From contig NZ_BPQQ01000061.1 of the NCBI RefSeq assembly GCF_022179325.1, positions 1 to 32,703 of the forward strand: a stretch of DNA of 32,703 nt, in the 5' to 3' direction. The translations under genes were made by a program, and so were the position numbers. A model generated the notes under the pieces. The model made no database searches, was not told the DNA's origin, and saw nothing but the letters and a program-made list of their open reading frames with translations. Positions 1-8,782 of the stretch are shown piece by piece (position 1 is the first letter of the stretch; each line of letters opens with the position of its first letter). Source of the stretch: Methylobacterium isbiliense (lineage in GTDB: Bacteria; Pseudomonadota; Alphaproteobacteria; Rhizobiales; Beijerinckiaceae).

Positions 1-2
1 TC

Positions 3-176
3 CGAGGACTAGCCGAGGGCTTGCGCCGCGATCGCACTGCGGTCGAGGCCGCACTCACGCTTCCGTGGTCGACCAGCCCGGTGGAGGGGCAGATCAGCCG
101 GCTCAAGATGCTGAAGCGCGCGATGTACGGGCGCGCCAAACTCGACCTGCTGCGCGCTCGCGTGCTCGCCACCTGA
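3..176 (+). pseudogene. ISL3-family transposase, C-terminal fragment
   Basis: The frame is open from the window edge to a TGA at 174-176. It reads as the end of an ISL3-type DDE transposase: SPVEGQISRLKMLKRAMYGR, followed by a KLDLLRARVL-type ending. The final acidic residue of the DDE site lies in the SPVEGQ block. The upstream part is outside the window, so it cannot be told whether the whole gene is intact. An IS21-family element begins within about 25 bases of the stop codon, so the expected ISL3 terminal repeat is probably interrupted. Confidence 0.75.
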
Positions 177-233
177 CTCGCCTGCACCAAAGGCGCGGAA
201 GGACCCCCTTGGCGAACTGAAGAACTGACCCCC

Positions 234-1034
234 TCATTGTGCAGCGGTTGGTCTGGGTTCGAGCGCCGCTCCAGTCTTCTGCAGAAGGCCGGAGCGGCGC
301 TTCTCGCGAAGCCGGTAGCTGTCGCCGCGGATAGTGATCACGCTCGAGTGGTGAAGCAGGCGGTCGAGGATCGCCGTGGCCACCACGGCATCCCCAAAAA
401 CGCTGCCCCATTCGCCCACGGAGCGGTTCGAGGTGATCAGGAGCGAGCCCCGCTCGTAACGGCGCGACACGAGCTGGAAGAACAGGTGCGCGGCATTGGC
501 CTCGAACGGCAGGTAGCCGATCTCGTCGACGATCAGCAGCTTGGGGCGCGCCAGAAGGGTCAGCTGCTTGTCGAGCTGGCCGTCCTGATGAGCCTTGGCC
601 AACATCGCCACCAGGGTCGCGGCCGTGACGAACTGAACGCTGTAGCTTTGCCGGATCGCCTCCCGTCCGAGCGCGACCGCCAAATGCGTCTTGCCCGTGC
701 CGGGCGGCCCGAGAAGCAACACCATGTCGCCATGGGCGATCCAGCGGCATGTCGCAAGCTCGCGGATCTGGCCGGCGTCCAGCGACGGCTGCGCCTCGAA
801 GTCGAAGCCGTCGAGGTCGCGCACGAAGGGGAACTGCGCGATCTTGCTCGCCATGGAGATCCGGCGCTCGTCCCGCCGCGCAATCTCCCGGGCCACCAAG
901 AAGGCCAGGGCCTCGCGCAGGGTCATCTTGGAGCGCGCCGCTTCGTCCAGGAGCGTGTCGAGCTGGTCGCGGATCGCTGTCAGCTTCAGACGGTCGAGAT
1001 GGGTGACGAGCATCTCGTGATCAACCGCCTTCAT
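234..1034 (-). CDS. istB: IS21-family helper ATPase IstB
   Basis: This is the AAA+ transposition helper of the IS21 element, related to DnaC. It assembles on target DNA and stimulates the IstA transposase. The protein is 266 residues. A helical N-terminus (MKAVDHEMLVTHLDRLKL) is followed by Walker A GPPGTGKTH near residue 110, Walker B LLIVDEIGYLP near residue 170, and a sensor-like LLITSNRSVGEW segment. The ATG at 1034 was chosen because it overlaps the istA stop as TGATG, the usual translational coupling in IS21. A longer in-frame extension to 1277 runs antisense to nothing new and overlaps istA, so it was not used. The stop lies inside the left terminal repeat. Length and motifs look intact. 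Confidence 0.95.
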   Translation of the reverse strand: MKAVDHEMLVTHLDRLKLTAIRDQLDTLLDEAARSKMTLREALAFLVAREIARRDERRISMASKIAQFPFVRDLDGFDFEAQPSLDAGQIRELATCRWIAHGDMVLLLGPPGTGKTHLAVALGREAIRQSYSVQFVTAATLVAMLAKAHQDGQLDKQLTLLARPKLLIVDEIGYLPFEANAAHLFFQLVSRRYERGSLLITSNRSVGEWGSVFGDAVVATAILDRLLHHSSVITIRGDSYRLREKRRSGLLQKTGAALEPRPTAAQ

Positions 1035-2314
1035 CACCAGCCGCCTCCCACCAGCGCTTCGTACTCGGCCAGGGGCCGCAGCAGCGTGGGCGGCGGCGAG
1101 GCCGGCAAGCGCACCGGGCCCGACGCGCCGACCACCCCCGCAAGATGCGCGCGATCGACGATCCGCTGGCGGCGCCCTGCACAGAGCGCGTGGTCGGCGA
1201 CTACCTGGCCGGCATGGCGCACCACGACGCGGCCGCCCAACACGACGACCTGAACGCTTTCCCCGATCAGGCGCCATGGCACCGAGTAGCTGTTCGTATC
1301 CAGGTCGACCGCGCAGTCCGACTGCACCTTGCGCGTCAGATCCCTGAGCTGGCCGAAGGGAGCCCGACCGGCAAGGGAACGAAGGGCGCCGGCCTCCTCG
1401 GCAAACCGCACAGCCGGTGCCACACCCGTCGTTCCGTGCCTGCGTTGATCAGCGATCTCGCGCGTCCAGCGATCCAGATGCGCTTCGAACGCCGCCCAGC
1501 TCTCGAAGCGCCGGCCCGCGATCGCGTTCTTCTTGACGTAGCCGACCCCGCGCTCGTCCTTGCCCTTCGTGCGAGCCCGGCACGGCGCACAGGCCTTCGG
1601 CGCAAAGCCCCAGTACCGGGCAAAAGCATGCAGGCGCGCATTGAAGCGCACCTCGCGCGTCGTCGCGTCGTGATGCTCGACGAGCGCCTTCGGGTTGTCG
1701 AACAACACCTCCGCCGGCACGCCGCCGAAGCGCAGGAAGGCACCTTCCATGCCCTCGAACCAATCGGTCTGACGCTCGCGCAGCGAGGGACGGATATGAA
1801 GTCGGCGCGAGTAGCCCAGGGTCGCGACGAACACGTGCACGCGCACACGCTCGCCGGCGATCCACACGCGCGTGTCGCCGAAGTCGATCTGCAACTGGCG
1901 CCCTGGCGCCGTCTCAAACCGCGTCGTCGCCTGCTTCTGCGCCTTCAACTCCCGGCGCCAGCCTCGCACCCGCAGTTCCACCGAGCGCAGCCCGATGACG
2001 ATACCGTGCTCGCTTTCCAGCTCTTGGCGGATCACGTCCGCGTTCCCGGCGTGCCGGAAGAACCGTTCCCGCAGCCACTCGTCCAGCCCGTCGAAGGCCG
2101 TACGCCGCTGCGGCTTGCGAAACGGCGCCGGCCCGCCTTCACGCAGGTAGCGCCGCACCGTGTTGCGCGCGCAGCCGAACTCCCGCGCAAGCCGCTTGGC
2201 GCCCCACCCGAGATCACGCAGCCGCAACATCGCGGCCACCTCCTCATCCTGCAGCATCGTCTCATCCTGCACCGTCACCATCGGTGCAGAGTTCCGCGAA
2301 ACCTCGCCTGACAT
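1034..2314 (-). CDS. istA: IS21-family transposase IstA
   Basis: This is the DDE transposase of the IS21 element, 426 residues. The N-terminus carries a helix-turn-helix for end binding (LGWGAKRLAREFGCARNTVR). The rve-type catalytic core follows: first Asp in LQIDFGDTRV, second Asp in LFDNPKALVEHH, and the Glu in GKDERGVGYVKKNA. The C-terminal DNA-binding region contains VDLDTNSYSVPW. All three catalytic residues are present, so the element may still be active. The stop codon overlaps the istB start (TGATG). Two ATGs lie close together at the N-terminus (residues 1 and 12), so the exact start is uncertain. The C-terminus is shorter than in IS21 itself but typical of this Mu-like subgroup. Confidence 0.95.
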   Translation of the reverse strand: MSGEVSRNSAPMVTVQDETMLQDEEVAAMLRLRDLGWGAKRLAREFGCARNTVRRYLREGGPAPFRKPQRRTAFDGLDEWLRERFFRHAGNADVIRQELESEHGIVIGLRSVELRVRGWRRELKAQKQATTRFETAPGRQLQIDFGDTRVWIAGERVRVHVFVATLGYSRRLHIRPSLRERQTDWFEGMEGAFLRFGGVPAEVLFDNPKALVEHHDATTREVRFNARLHAFARYWGFAPKACAPCRARTKGKDERGVGYVKKNAIAGRRFESWAAFEAHLDRWTREIADQRRHGTTGVAPAVRFAEEAGALRSLAGRAPFGQLRDLTRKVQSDCAVDLDTNSYSVPWRLIGESVQVVVLGGRVVVRHAGQVVADHALCAGRRQRIVDRAHLAGVVGASGPVRLPASPPPTLLRPLAEYEALVGGGW

Positions 2315-2393
2315 CGCAGCCTCCCTCGTCGGGAAGGGGTCAGTTCTCCGTTTCGTCAGGGGGTCAGTTTCTCAATTCGCCCGACAATAGCGG

Positions 2394-2960
2394 CCATCCT
2401 GCCGCGATCCGGATCGTTTTGGAGCCCCGGCGGGCATCTGCATTGTCTGCCCGAGTAGGCGAGGGGGGAAAGGTCTCGACTGGATCATTCCAGATGGCAT
2501 TGTGGCGGGATCGACCATTGTGAGCTTGCGATCAGCACCCACCGGGTTATTACGATTCGCAGACTCGAGTGCCGCCATACCGCTACGTCAGAAGCAATGA
2601 CGATGGTGCGATAGGACCAAGGTGCTGATTGAGGTCAGGATCCGCCTCCGAGAGCGTGCAGGCAGCGGAAGCGAGAGCGGCGCTCAGCCTCGTCGAGGTC
2701 CGGGGCAACGGGGCCTCAGTGGCCGGCCGGGGTCATCGGCCGAAGCTCCAGAGCGGCACACCGCTGGGCAGGTGCGGCTTGCGGTAGAAGGTTAGGCCGC
2801 GGTGACGGATGGTGTCGCTCGTAATTGAGAGGATGGGGCCGCTGATCACCAGAACCAGAGCACCGCAGTGGTCGACGCGGATCGTCCCGACCTTCGGGTG
2901 CACCCCCCAGCGCGGCGGCACGCACCATCCCAGACCTATGGGACGCCATACGGCGAAGCC
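2394..2960. other. Gap between IS21 and the IS630 stub
   Basis: No gene is supported here. Short open frames on both strands have no recognisable domain, and none has a convincing ribosome binding site. The sequence is probably decayed insertion-sequence or island DNA. A minus-strand frame from about 2940 to 2733 reads like protein but matches nothing I know. Confidence 0.5.
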
Positions 2961-2963
2961 TGA

Positions 2964-3275
2964 ACCGCTTCGCGCGGACAAGGGGCGACACCGCCCGCGA
3001 TTGCCGCGGCGCTCGGGGTCAGTGCCGAGACCGTGCGTCGCCGTATTCGCCGGTTCACCGCCGAAGGGCTGGTCGCCCTGGAGGACCACGCCCGCTCGGG
3101 GCGGCCGACAACGTACTCGACGGATGACGTGGCGGCCGTCCTCGCCACGGCGCTGACCCACCCGCGGCGTCTGGATCTGCCCTTCGCCTCGTGGACGCTG
3201 GACCGTCTGGCGGCTTATCTGCGCGAGCACACATCAGCCGAGCGCATCAGCATTCTGGCATTCGAAAGACGGTGA
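2964..3275 (+). pseudogene. IS630-family transposase, N-terminal stub
   Basis: The frame opens after a TGA at 2961 and encodes the paired-type helix-turn-helix of IS630/ISAs1-like transposases. It contains AAALGVSAETVRRRIRRF, then the GLVALEDHARSGRP linker and LPFASWTLDRLAAYLREH. These blocks match the N-terminal DNA-binding half of the family. The DDE catalytic half is absent: homology is lost near 3245 and the frame stops at 3275. A GTG at 3033 is the only start-like codon and lies inside the homologous region, so the 5' end is probably missing too. It is a non-functional remnant. Confidence 0.75.
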
Positions 3276-3328
3276 GATTCGAGTTTTTCTTCCGAGGCGT
3301 GCGAACCGACTCTCGCACGAGATCGCCG

Positions 3329-3550
3329 TCATGTGGGATTTATGAGCTTCTGCTGAAGCTTTTTAACCTTGTCTGTGCAAGTTTTTCTCGCATCCTGAAT
3401 GTTATTCTGGACTTCGGTGCGGCGCTTTGCTTGGCGGCGGCTCTGCTCCGGAGTCAAGGGAGCGTTTGGCTTTATGGTTCCGGCTGGGGTGACAGCCTCT
3501 CTGGCAATGATCTCATAGTATCGCATTGAGATATTTATGCTGTCGCGCAT
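3329..3550 (-). CDS. Small basic protein of unknown function
   Basis: The predicted protein is 73 residues. I do not recognise it. The sequence is rich in Lys, Arg, Gln and Asn, and its second half (PLTPEQSRRQAKRRTEVQNN and onward) is strongly helical and probably coiled-coil or nucleic-acid binding. Composition is unlike the GC-driven shadow frames nearby, which argues for a real gene. A second in-frame ATG eight residues in, MRYYEIIAREAV, is an equally good start, since neither has a clear ribosome binding site. It is the last of five minus-strand unknown genes between 3.3 and 6.5 kb, with 276 bp separating it from its upstream neighbour. Confidence 0.55.
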   Translation of the reverse strand: MRDSINISMRYYEIIAREAVTPAGTIKPNAPLTPEQSRRQAKRRTEVQNNIQDARKTCTDKVKKLQQKLINPT

Positions 3551-3826
3551 CTACAAGGATGCACGTGAGCGGCCACCATCGAGGTGCTTTATCGCCGAGT
3601 TTGATGGATTCGGCAGGGCGAGAGTGAAATTCTGGTCGATGCCGGTGCCTATCTGCAGAACAGGGCAGACTCTGCTCCGTCATCTGCCCTGCTAAGGTGG
3701 GCTGCCCACGGCAGACCCAACGGTCACGTTTTCATCGAAGGTGAACGCGATTAGACTGGCGGCCCAACTCGTGGGATGCCCAGTTCAGCGGTTCATGGCT
3801 GCTGGAATCACCGCCATCCCGGCCAA
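3551..3826. other. Intergenic, nothing recognised
   Basis: This 276-base spacer lies between two minus-strand unknown genes. It presumably carries the promoter of the 3329-3550 gene. No repeat or clear promoter match was seen. Confidence 0.4.
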
Positions 3827-4243
3827 TCAACCCCAGGCACCCTTATCGGACGGGCTCTCAGCCAGATGATCGCAGCGCTCACGAAGCAGCGCATTTTGCG
3901 CCTCAAGATCGCAATTCAACTTCACAAGAGATGAAATTCTGGAACTAAGCTCTAGTATTTCGCTAAAGGCTTCAGCAAATAAACTGCACGCTTCAAGTTT
4001 CCGCTCCTCTGCATCATCAGCGCGTACACATTCCTCGATGATTTTCTCCTTGAGTCGCTCGTTCTGCGCCCTTAGATGCGCGGTCTCGGCACTCTCTTCG
4101 CCAAATCGAATATCGGTGTAGTATATATCGGCGGCTTTAAGAATGGCGGAGAAGCGCGATGCAGCCATCATGACCTCGTTCGGCGCAGATGCAGGATCGC
4201 AGGTCCGGCGGAGGAGCTTGATGGCGCGTTCAGTATCGAACAT
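3827..4243 (-). CDS. Hypothetical protein with a long coiled coil
   Basis: The protein is 138 residues and soluble, with no signal peptide or membrane segment. The first 45 residues (MFDTERAIKLLRRTCDPASA, then NEVMMAASRFSAILKAADIY) form a small helical module that vaguely resembles DUF2786-type N-terminal helices. That resemblance is too weak for a call. Residues about 55-130 are heptad-rich and acidic (AHLRAQNERLKEKIIEE and a later NCDLEAQNALLRERC), indicating a coiled coil and likely oligomerisation. Three cysteines are spaced through the coil. It sits in a run of minus-strand unknown genes. Function is unknown; codon use and amino-acid composition support a real gene. Confidence 0.65.
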   Translation of the reverse strand: MFDTERAIKLLRRTCDPASAPNEVMMAASRFSAILKAADIYYTDIRFGEESAETAHLRAQNERLKEKIIEECVRADDAEERKLEACSLFAEAFSEILELSSRISSLVKLNCDLEAQNALLRERCDHLAESPSDKGAWG

Positions 4244-4464
4244 AGTATCACCTTGAATGCAAGGAGCCTCAAGCGTAGAGCAATTTGGGAAAGTTGAAAT
4301 GATCTAGGAACGTGAATATCAACTGTGATCGTTGTCGAGTTCACGACGCGGGTGAGTCTTGCCCGCGTCATTGTTATTCGGTATCGGCTCTATTTGCCGC
4401 GATCGAACTTCGTCAGCTTGTTCTGGAAGCCTTCCGCCGATATCGTCATACGGCGGGACCGTCG

Positions 4465-4971
4465 TCACGCCAGCGAGGGCGCGGCCTGCCGCTCTCCGAA
4501 GCCCGGCTCGAAGGTAAAGATATCTACTTCGAGGAAGCGGCTCAGCTCGGGTTCGTCCTTGTAGCAAGTGTCGACGATCTCAACGCCTTCGCCGAACGGA
4601 TCGAAGTCCCGAGACTCCTCAACCTCGCCGCAGGGGATGAACACCGCAGAGAGGTCGTTTCGCGGCATGATGCGCCCCTGACACTTGCGCACCCACTTGA
4701 TGAACATGCGGACTGTGTGCGCATCATAGCCCCGCTCTGCGCCGATCCGCCTAGCCTTCGCAGTCGCCAGCACGTCGTGTGAGTATCTCCACGACAGGAT
4801 CTGCTCGGGAACAGAGTGCGCGTCGTTGAGCTCACGCTTGACGTAAGCCGAGATGCGCTTTGCTGCGCTCTTGGGTGATGATGCTTGCACGCGCAGCGTA
4901 TAGCGCATGTACCAGTTTTCGAAGATCATTTCGAAGGCGGCGTTCTTCGTGTTCATGGCAATAAAGTCCAT
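4465..4971 (-). CDS. Hypothetical protein
   Basis: The predicted protein is 168 residues. I recognise no family. It starts with MDFIAMNTKNAAFEMIFENW; the second Met (start at 4956) is an alternative. It is a mixed alpha/beta soluble protein. The region from about residue 30 to 90 is basic and helical (SPKSAAKRISAYVKREL, ARRIGAERGYDAHTVRMF) and could bind nucleic acid. The C-terminal 60 residues are acidic and aromatic (EVEESRDFDPFGEGVEIVD). No signal peptide or membrane segment is present. It belongs to the minus-strand block of unknown genes. The opposite-strand open frames in this interval look like shadows. Confidence 0.6.
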   Translation of the reverse strand: MDFIAMNTKNAAFEMIFENWYMRYTLRVQASSPKSAAKRISAYVKRELNDAHSVPEQILSWRYSHDVLATAKARRIGAERGYDAHTVRMFIKWVRKCQGRIMPRNDLSAVFIPCGEVEESRDFDPFGEGVEIVDTCYKDEPELSRFLEVDIFTFEPGFGERQAAPSLA

Positions 4972-5629
4972 CGTAAATAGGCAGAGAAGTATTCAAGTTG
5001 CGGCGCTTAAAACTAGCAGCGCGGTGGTTCGTACTGAAGTCGTACTGGCTAGTCAAGGTCTAAAAATTTGCACCTTCGAGGTGCTGGTCTTCGCAATCAG
5101 CACCGGGCGTCCGCGCGCATGAGGCGTGCGTGATCAGGGCGGCGGGCTGCCGCCGCCGAAATCGTCCTCACAAAGACGAGCACTTGTAGCGGAGGAAGCT
5201 AGGAACCCGACGAACTGACGCGGTGCACGGAGCCGGCCGAGTGCACGGCAGCCGTGATCAACGTGTGCTCGGGAGGAGCAACGGCAGCCGGCGATACGTG
5301 CGAGGGCGTGCCGCCGAGAGGCGGCTGGTAGCTGCTGAACATGACCATCATCCAATATCAGGACCGAATACCAAAAGCCGCCAGCGGATAATGCGTCCCG
5401 CTGCGGCGAGGCTCGTCTCGCATGGCAGCTCCAGACGTGTCAAGCGGCGCGGTTGCGCCATCGGGACCTCCGGGGTTGCTCCCCGGAGATCCTTGATGGG
5501 AGCCTGGTGCGGGTGGCGGGCGGCAGGCTCGGGTGGCCTAGGAGGCGCCTGGATCGCTGCTTCATCGACATGGCCTGCTGCGGTCAGGCAATGCCGGACG
5601 CCAGAGTAGGGTAGGGGGCCCTATCTCGG
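4972..5629. other. Long intergenic region with a strong hairpin
   Basis: About 660 bases hold no supported gene. A perfect 8-bp stem, CTCCGGGG at 5468-5475 and CCCCGGAG at 5481-5488 with a 5-base loop, is the clearest structure. It lacks a U-tract, so it may be a rho-independent-like stop or just a stable structure. The promoter of the 4465-4971 gene should lie near 4975-5050, where the sequence is locally AT-richer. Open frames on the plus strand around 5223-5609 are compositional artefacts. Confidence 0.45.
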
Positions 5630-6034
5630 TCACGGGTTGCTGTCGAGCAAATCGATAAGTGACTCGGCGAGACAGTCCCACCGCTCATAGCGAGAGGTCT
5701 TGAGTTGCATGGCGCGCCGCCATTTTATTTCGGTTTGCGACTGCAGGATGTAACCATTGAGCGCGCGATCGAAGCTGCGATGCTGCAGTAGGTCTGGGCG
5801 ATAGTACTCGACGATGTGCCTGAGTACGAATTTGTTTTGCGGCGTGTTCATGCTGAGTGGATCGTACTGCCCAACGTCGAGAAGTGGTTTGAACAATGCA
5901 TCCAATTGCGCGACGGAATGCAGGTTCTTGAAAGTCTGTCCTCCATCGTCGGAGATCGTGACTTCACCAGTCGCATCATCTATACGAACGAACACGAAGC
6001 TCGATGCGAGGTCGGGCGGAAGATTGATGTTCAT
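5630..6034 (-). CDS. Hypothetical protein
   Basis: The protein is 134 residues and acidic, with no signal peptide. The N-terminal third is beta-rich (SSFVFVRIDDATGEVTISDD followed by GGQTF). The remainder is helical and ends in a Leu/Asp-rich tail (LAESLIDLLDSNP). I recognise no domain. It lies 13 bases downstream of the 6048-6506 gene on the same strand, so the two are probably co-transcribed and may act together. Amino-acid composition is balanced and unlike a GC shadow. The opposite-strand frames at 5814-6061 are shadows. Confidence 0.7.
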   Translation of the reverse strand: MNINLPPDLASSFVFVRIDDATGEVTISDDGGQTFKNLHSVAQLDALFKPLLDVGQYDPLSMNTPQNKFVLRHIVEYYRPDLLQHRSFDRALNGYILQSQTEIKWRRAMQLKTSRYERWDCLAESLIDLLDSNP

Positions 6035-6047
6035 GTGATCGTCTCCC

Positions 6048-6506
6048 TCAGCGTCGATTGAGAACGAACGCGTCGGGTGCGTAGCTGTACATCCAGTGCG
6101 GGCCCGGATAGGCTTCGAGGTGCCGGAACGATTCGACTGTCACGCTGCGGCCAAGTTTAGCCTCAAGCAACGGCTTCAACTGGTCGAGTGGCCTGGCATC
6201 GTCTGCGACTTCATGAATGGCGTAGATCCAATCTCGCTCCAGCGTATCCACCACTGTGCCGATGTTACAGAGATCGGCATTCTGATAGGACTGCATCACT
6301 GCGGCGACGGCACCGTCGAGCGTAGATTCTTCATTGTGCGTGATCATCCGCGTGACGATTTTGATATCGATCGGGCGGGCCTCTTCCGGTGTTGGGTGTA
6401 CGCGAGCAGTTGATTGTGCGGCCCCTTCACGGGGCCACTGCGGATCACACCAGTTGACATCGGGCATTTCATTCTCGTTACAAACATTCGTAACAATATG
6501 GTTCAT
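6048..6506 (-). CDS. Hypothetical protein
   Basis: The protein is 152 residues from the ATG at 6506 (MNHIVTNVCNENEMPDVNW). A longer frame runs to 6665, but the added segment is of poor composition. The middle region has HNEESTLDGAVAAVMQSYQN, then ERDWIYAIHEVADDARPLDQ. The C-terminus is aromatic (GPHWMYSYAPDAFVLNRR). No signal peptide, membrane segment or known motif is visible. It is the first gene of a two-gene operon with 5630-6034 and is transcribed away from the palindrome-bearing gap upstream. Confidence 0.7.
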   Translation of the reverse strand: MNHIVTNVCNENEMPDVNWCDPQWPREGAAQSTARVHPTPEEARPIDIKIVTRMITHNEESTLDGAVAAVMQSYQNADLCNIGTVVDTLERDWIYAIHEVADDARPLDQLKPLLEAKLGRSVTVESFRHLEAYPGPHWMYSYAPDAFVLNRR

Positions 6507-6900
6507 CTTATTCACGATACTTGGAGTTAAAGTAGAGATCAAACAGCCAGTTTGATCTGGAGGCAGAGGGTTCGCAATTCTCCATGCGCCTTGCCAGCAA
6601 ACGATGCGAAGATCGCGCAAACAGCTCAGACGCTTCAGCGCTGAACGAGCTGATAGGATGACCATACCCTCCCATCTGTGCCGAGGCTATATTTTTCTGA
6701 CTTACCGGCATTGGTAGCCGGTATCGGGCGATGGGCCCTCGCCGATCCATTACGCATTTGCGTCCGCGGCCTGTCTCGGAGCGCCTGCGGCGCCGAATTG
6801 GTGAGATGCCGAATCGAGCAGTTGCAGAGGTGCGCAGGTCGGCAGCCAAGGTTGTGAGATCGAGAGCTCGACTTAGCGGCAGGTTGCCACGAGCCGTCGC

Positions 6901-6922
6901 GGCGAGGTCGATCGACCTCGCC
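6901..6922. promoter_or_regulatory. Perfect 22-bp palindrome
   Basis: GGCGAGGTCGA at 6901-6911 is followed immediately by its exact reverse complement TCGACCTCGCC at 6912-6922, with no spacer. The symmetry ends at the next base on each side. It lies roughly midway in the 760-bp gap between two divergent gene clusters. A dimeric-protein operator or a partition/replication site would have this form. The role is inferred from position only. Confidence 0.5.
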
Positions 6923-7199
6923 AGGACGGGGACGGGGCTGGCGGGCGCGTAGCGCTGCAGCGCGACGTGACCGGCACGAGATGACGAGCGACATCGCAAA
7001 TCCGGGTCTTGGACCTCGCTCGATGTACAGAGGCAGAGCCGAGGTGGAGAGGAGTGACGCCGTGGCAGCCTGCCCTCCGGGCTGGCAGCTCCGGCGGCCG
7101 ACGCGCTACCGCTCGCCCAGAGCGGGCTCGCTCCACGCGCATCGGCATCGGATTTAATTCGACATCTCGATTCGAGTGCTGATACAAGGGAAATTACGT

Positions 7200-7225
7200 C
7201 CAGTACCTATTATATAGACAGGTCC
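7200..7225 (+). promoter_or_regulatory. Possible promoter of the helicase cluster
   Basis: An unusually AT-rich stretch (CCTATTATATAGACAG, about 7206-7221) stands out in GC-rich surroundings about 50 bases before the 7268 start. It could supply a -10 element. No convincing -35 was found, so this is tentative. Confidence 0.25.
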
Positions 7226-7267
7226 CGGACGGAATTTCTGAACTCATATTCAAAGTTTATTTCAGTT

Positions 7268-8773
7268 ATGCATTGCACAGTACTCACAGGTCCGCCAGGC
7301 TGCAGCAAGACGGCACGCCTTCTGGCGCGTGTCGTCGCGCAGCCGGGACGCCATCTCATTGCTGCGCCTCGCACGAGCCTGCTCGACGAGCTGGCCGCCC
7401 GCCTCCGTCAACTCGCGAAAGCGCAGGGTGTCACGACCTCAATCCGCGCCGTGCACTCTGGACAGTCGCAGCAAGGAGGTGTCCTGCGCCGCCTGGAGCG
7501 GACAATCCGAGGGTGCACGACGGCACAGCATGTCGTCGTGCTGGCCACGCACGAGGCGCTGGTTAGCCTCGATCCCGACCTGCTCGCAGATTGGCACATC
7601 AGCATCGACGAGCTCATCGACACCTCTGTGGCATGCGGCTCGTTCTCTGCCTCGACGTCTTGGAGCGCGCTTGCGCGCCAATACCGTCTCGAGCCGTCGG
7701 GAGACACCCGCTGGTGGCGGGTCATGACACGCGAAGATGTCGAGCCGCTCTCGCTGGGCGAGATCAATCGCGGCGCATCTGACCAGATCGCATTTCACCG
7801 CCTGATCCGCCGCGGTCGCCCGGTCTACGTGGATCAACCGGAATGGGAGCAGGCTCGCCTCGCAGGCCAGAGGGTCAGCTGGTGGTCGCTCTGGACCGTG
7901 GCCGAGCTGTTTGGGTGTGCCTCGATCACCCTGGCAAGTTCCTCGTTCTCATCTAGCCTAATGGGCATGGCTCACCAGCATCTGCACGGTGAGGCGATCC
8001 GATTCCGAGAAGAACGCGTCGGCATGGATCAGCTGCGAGCGCGGCCTTTAGTCCGGCTGCACTACTACACGCGTCACCGCGGCTCGACGACCTGGTGGCA
8101 GACACATGAGGGCAGCCGCTGCCTCGTCCAGATCTCGCGCCACCTCGAGCAGATCGCCTTCGCGGGCTACTGGTCATGCAACTCGACAACGCAGCTCGCT
8201 TTCCTGCACCGCCTTCGTGGTCGATGGTGTGAGCCTAAGCTGTCCGGTACCAATAGGCTACGTGATAACGCAGCGTGCGCTTATATATACAGCAGCAAGG
8301 CTCAGGCTTCCGACGCGCCTATTCTCGAGTTACTTGGCCTTGACCGTGCTGCGGTGACCCGAGCGCGCGAGCACGAGGATGTATTCCAATTTGTGATGCG
8401 CGGCGCCCTCCGCGACCCGTCGTATGACGGCGAGTATGACGTTTACCTGTACAGCGAGGATCAGGCGCTCGCGCTGCAGAGAAGTCTCATGGCAAGCGGC
8501 ATCACCGATCGCGTGGAGACAATCGCGGTGGAAGAGGCCGGCATATTGAGCGTCGTTCGGCCTGAGGCGCGATCCCCCAGTACGAAGGCCTCGCGCGACG
8601 AGCGCACGGTGCAGGAGCGTCGGGCTGATGAGCGCGAAGCCGAGCGGCTCCGTGGCAAGGGTAGACGGGCCTCCGCGAAGGCGCTGCGAGTGGCGGCAGG
8701 AACAGCTCGCGGGCCAGGCCGGCCCAAGAAGGTGATTGCTGCTGCCTACGGTCCGGATGAGTGCCAGAGATAA
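7268..8773 (+). CDS. SF2 helicase-like P-loop ATPase
   Basis: The protein is 501 residues and begins almost directly with motif I / Walker A (TGPPGCSKTARLL, residues about 7-20). Motif Ia (LIAAPRTSLLDELA), a Walker B-like ISIDEL near residue 115 and a motif III-like ITLASSSFSSS near residue 220 follow. The second half has a motif V-like GTNRLRDNAACAYIYSS and motif VI-like EDVFQFVMRGALRDPS. That order fits a DEAD/DEAH superfamily 2 helicase of the kind found on phages and plasmids. The last 70 residues are very basic and end in a GRPKK AT-hook-like motif, probably DNA binding. There is no strong ribosome binding site. The frame stays open upstream without a standard start codon. It heads a plus-strand cluster with three unknown genes. 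Helicase activity is inferred from motifs; specific role unknown. Confidence 0.7.
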   Translation: MHCTVLTGPPGCSKTARLLARVVAQPGRHLIAAPRTSLLDELAARLRQLAKAQGVTTSIRAVHSGQSQQGGVLRRLERTIRGCTTAQHVVVLATHEALVSLDPDLLADWHISIDELIDTSVACGSFSASTSWSALARQYRLEPSGDTRWWRVMTREDVEPLSLGEINRGASDQIAFHRLIRRGRPVYVDQPEWEQARLAGQRVSWWSLWTVAELFGCASITLASSSFSSSLMGMAHQHLHGEAIRFREERVGMDQLRARPLVRLHYYTRHRGSTTWWQTHEGSRCLVQISRHLEQIAFAGYWSCNSTTQLAFLHRLRGRWCEPKLSGTNRLRDNAACAYIYSSKAQASDAPILELLGLDRAAVTRAREHEDVFQFVMRGALRDPSYDGEYDVYLYSEDQALALQRSLMASGITDRVETIAVEEAGILSVVRPEARSPSTKASRDERTVQERRADEREAERLRGKGRRASAKALRVAAGTARGPGRPKKVIAAAYGPDECQR

Positions 8774-8782
8774 AGAATATTG

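Larger units (their letters stand above)
200..2386 (-). mobile_element. IS21-family insertion sequence (istA-istB)
   Basis: This is a complete two-gene IS21-type element read on the minus strand, istA then istB. Each end carries two copies of a short repeat built on ACTGACCCCCT. On the left they are at about 202-210 (degenerate, GGACCCCCTT) and 225-234. On the right, reading inward on the opposite strand, they are at 2358-2367 and about 2334-2343. Multiple terminal repeats of this kind are characteristic of IS21. The exact outer boundaries and any target duplication could not be fixed, because the outermost bases of the two ends do not align cleanly. The given limits are approximate. Confidence 0.8.
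6507..7267. other. Divergent intergenic region
   Basis: About 760 bases separate the minus-strand unknown genes from the plus-strand helicase cluster. No gene is supported; the minus-strand frames at 6508-7187 are Arg/Ser/Pro-rich shadows. The region contains a perfect 22-bp palindrome at 6901-6922 and an AT-rich patch around 7200-7267 that should hold the helicase promoter. A regulatory or replication/partition site is possible but unproven. Confidence 0.5.

Noticed and set aside
1145-2311. A 388-codon plus-strand open frame antisense to istA
   Set aside because: Composition and position mark it as a shadow of the IS21 transposase.
2733-3230. A minus-strand frame whose end reads like protein
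   Set aside because: It overlaps the IS630 stub and shows no recognisable family or ribosome binding site.
5223-5609. A plus-strand Arg/Gly/Ala-rich open frame
   Set aside because: Typical compositional artefact in GC-rich spacer; no start signal.
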